64,000 bases of DNA from Rhodococcus zopfii NBRC 100606 = JCM 9919 (GTDB lineage: Bacteria > Actinomycetota > Actinomycetes > Mycobacteriales > Mycobacteriaceae). Within the stretch, counting starts at the first letter, position 1. Every line of letters begins with the position of its first letter. The DNA is taken from positions 186,001 to 250,000 of the forward strand of contig NZ_BCXI01000001.1 in NCBI RefSeq assembly GCF_001895025.1. The letters are read 5' to 3'. The notes below the pieces were generated by a model that was not told the DNA's origin, searched no databases, and saw only the letters and a program-made list of their open reading frames with translations. Positions 63,461 through 64,000 of the stretch are shown piece by piece. The translations under genes and the position numbers were made by a program.

Positions 63461-63682
63461 TCAGGCGCGGCGACCCTTCCGGAAGTACCAGATCGGGCCC
63501 ACGAAGTTGATCAGGGTGATCAGCGCCCACTTGCCCTTGCTGCCGTTGACCTTCTCGGCGGGACGCGTGGCGAGGTCCGCCCACGCCGTCGCCGCCAGCG
63601 ACAGCTGCACGCTCGCAAGCGTGAGGACCGCGGTCTTCTGCCACGGGGCAAGGTCGGCGAACTTCTTCTTGGCGGCGCTCAT
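63461..63682 (-). CDS. PLD-nuclease N-terminal domain (PLDc_N) small membrane protein
   Basis: A 73-residue protein with one clear N-terminal helix (WQKTAVLTLASVQLSLAATA) and a second (WALITLINFVGPIWYFRKGR). The second has the conserved PxxYFxxGR end of the PLDc_N domain, here without any phospholipase part. Such small two-helix proteins are common in actinobacteria. Function unknown. ATG 63682 is chosen because the upstream residues are not family-like. Confidence 0.8.
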   Translation of the reverse strand: MSAAKKKFADLAPWQKTAVLTLASVQLSLAATAWADLATRPAEKVNGSKGKWALITLINFVGPIWYFRKGRRA

Positions 63683-63770
63683 GATCCGGGTGCTCCTCGG
63701 GTGTGTGGACGGACGCACCTCCTGCGCCCGATACCATTCATTGCTACAGCACGACATCGGAAAAGGTTCA

Positions 63771-64000
63771 TGAACTCCCACTGCGACACTCCGGCCGCGG
63801 AGGCCGCCGCCGTCCCGCCGCGCGCAATCGACCCCGCCGAGCTCGAAACCTGCTTGAGGGTTCTCGATCTCGCGGCCGGCCTGGACGCCGGCGATCCCGA
63901 CGCGATCGCCGTGCAGCGGGCCGCCGGCCACATGTTCAAGAAGTTCAAGCGGCTGCGCCGCAACGAGGCACGCACCCGGAAGGTCGAGGCCGACCGCGAG
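63771..64000 (+). CDS. N terminus of a probable SDR-family protein, cut off by the window edge
   Basis: The first 76 residues (IDPAELETCLRVLDLAAGLD, then AIAVQRAAGHMFKKFKRLRR) resemble the helical leader found before the Rossmann domain of a group of actinobacterial short-chain dehydrogenases. No catalytic motif is included yet. AAAAGG lies 5 bases upstream of the ATG. The assignment rests on memory of the leader pattern and would be settled by the sequence beyond 64000. Confidence 0.5.

Overview
The window is high-GC DNA with dense codon usage, many GTG and TTG starts and TGATG/ATGA stop-start overlaps, as expected of an actinobacterium. The gene set points to a mycolate-containing member of the Mycobacteriales, most like Rhodococcus. 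Supporting genes are a mycothiol ligase (mshC), a WS/DGAT acyltransferase, MmpL, an IdeR-type box before a heme-uptake operon, a quinate/shikimate (qsu) catabolic operon and SCO1664/DUF3090-family genes. The species cannot be fixed from the sequence alone.

Layout. 1-4.7 kb has an accessory look: a cut-off tyrosine recombinase, a GerW-like protein, a Crp/Fnr regulator divergent from a membrane protein, about 1 kb without a gene, and a KfrA-like coiled-coil DNA-binding protein. 4.7-10.3 kb is a complete qsu operon (transporter, dehydroquinate dehydratase, shikimate/quinate dehydrogenase, dehydroshikimate dehydratase) with a divergent LacI-type regulator. 10.3-12.8 kb carries a CGNR regulator, a small Cys protein and a WS/DGAT enzyme. 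13.1-20.2 kb is a type II Wadjet-like SMC operon, jetA-jetB-jetC, ending at jetC: the nuclease gene jetD is not there, and thiC with its TPP riboswitch follows tail to tail.

22.2-25.8 kb is a patchwork of a PPOX-fold protein, a degraded SseB-like gene, a small acidic membrane protein, an SMI1/SUKH immunity-like gene and an SDR that lost its catalytic half. 26-31 kb holds selO, an aromatic-ring hydroxylase and an SRPBCC-alpha/beta-hydrolase fusion. 31-38.8 kb holds stress proteins (one frameshifted) and an arsenic island: arsC, acr3 and arsR on one strand, and arsC-arsD in one frame, arsA and a Cys-tailed sigma factor on the other, then arsI. 39-42.1 kb is a metal- or sulfur-stress block (DUF2892 protein, MmpL exporter, 56-residue Cys-rich protein) with four near-identical CsoR-type palindromes but no visible repressor gene.

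42.3-47.1 kb has an Lhr helicase remnant and a SWIM-SNF2 helicase. 47.2-51.5 kb is a run on the minus strand (uppP, phosphatase, DUF3090, SCO1664-family kinase-like protein, mshC). 51.7-58.9 kb carries an aldo/keto-reductase-like protein without two catalytic residues, hmuO-hmuTUV, a lipoprotein, a DUF5703 protein and pyrD. 59-64 kb carries an unusual hydrolase with a Gly/Ala-rich hydrophobic stretch, a PEBP protein, an M20 peptidase, two identical tRNA-Leu(GAG) genes, a small membrane protein and the start of an SDR-like gene.

The best candidate for something unusual is the SMC operon without its nuclease subunit. The other leads are the CsoR-type operator cluster with its uncharacterised Cys-rich protein, the arsC-arsD in-frame arrangement next to a Cys-tailed sigma factor, and the SRPBCC-hydrolase fusion.
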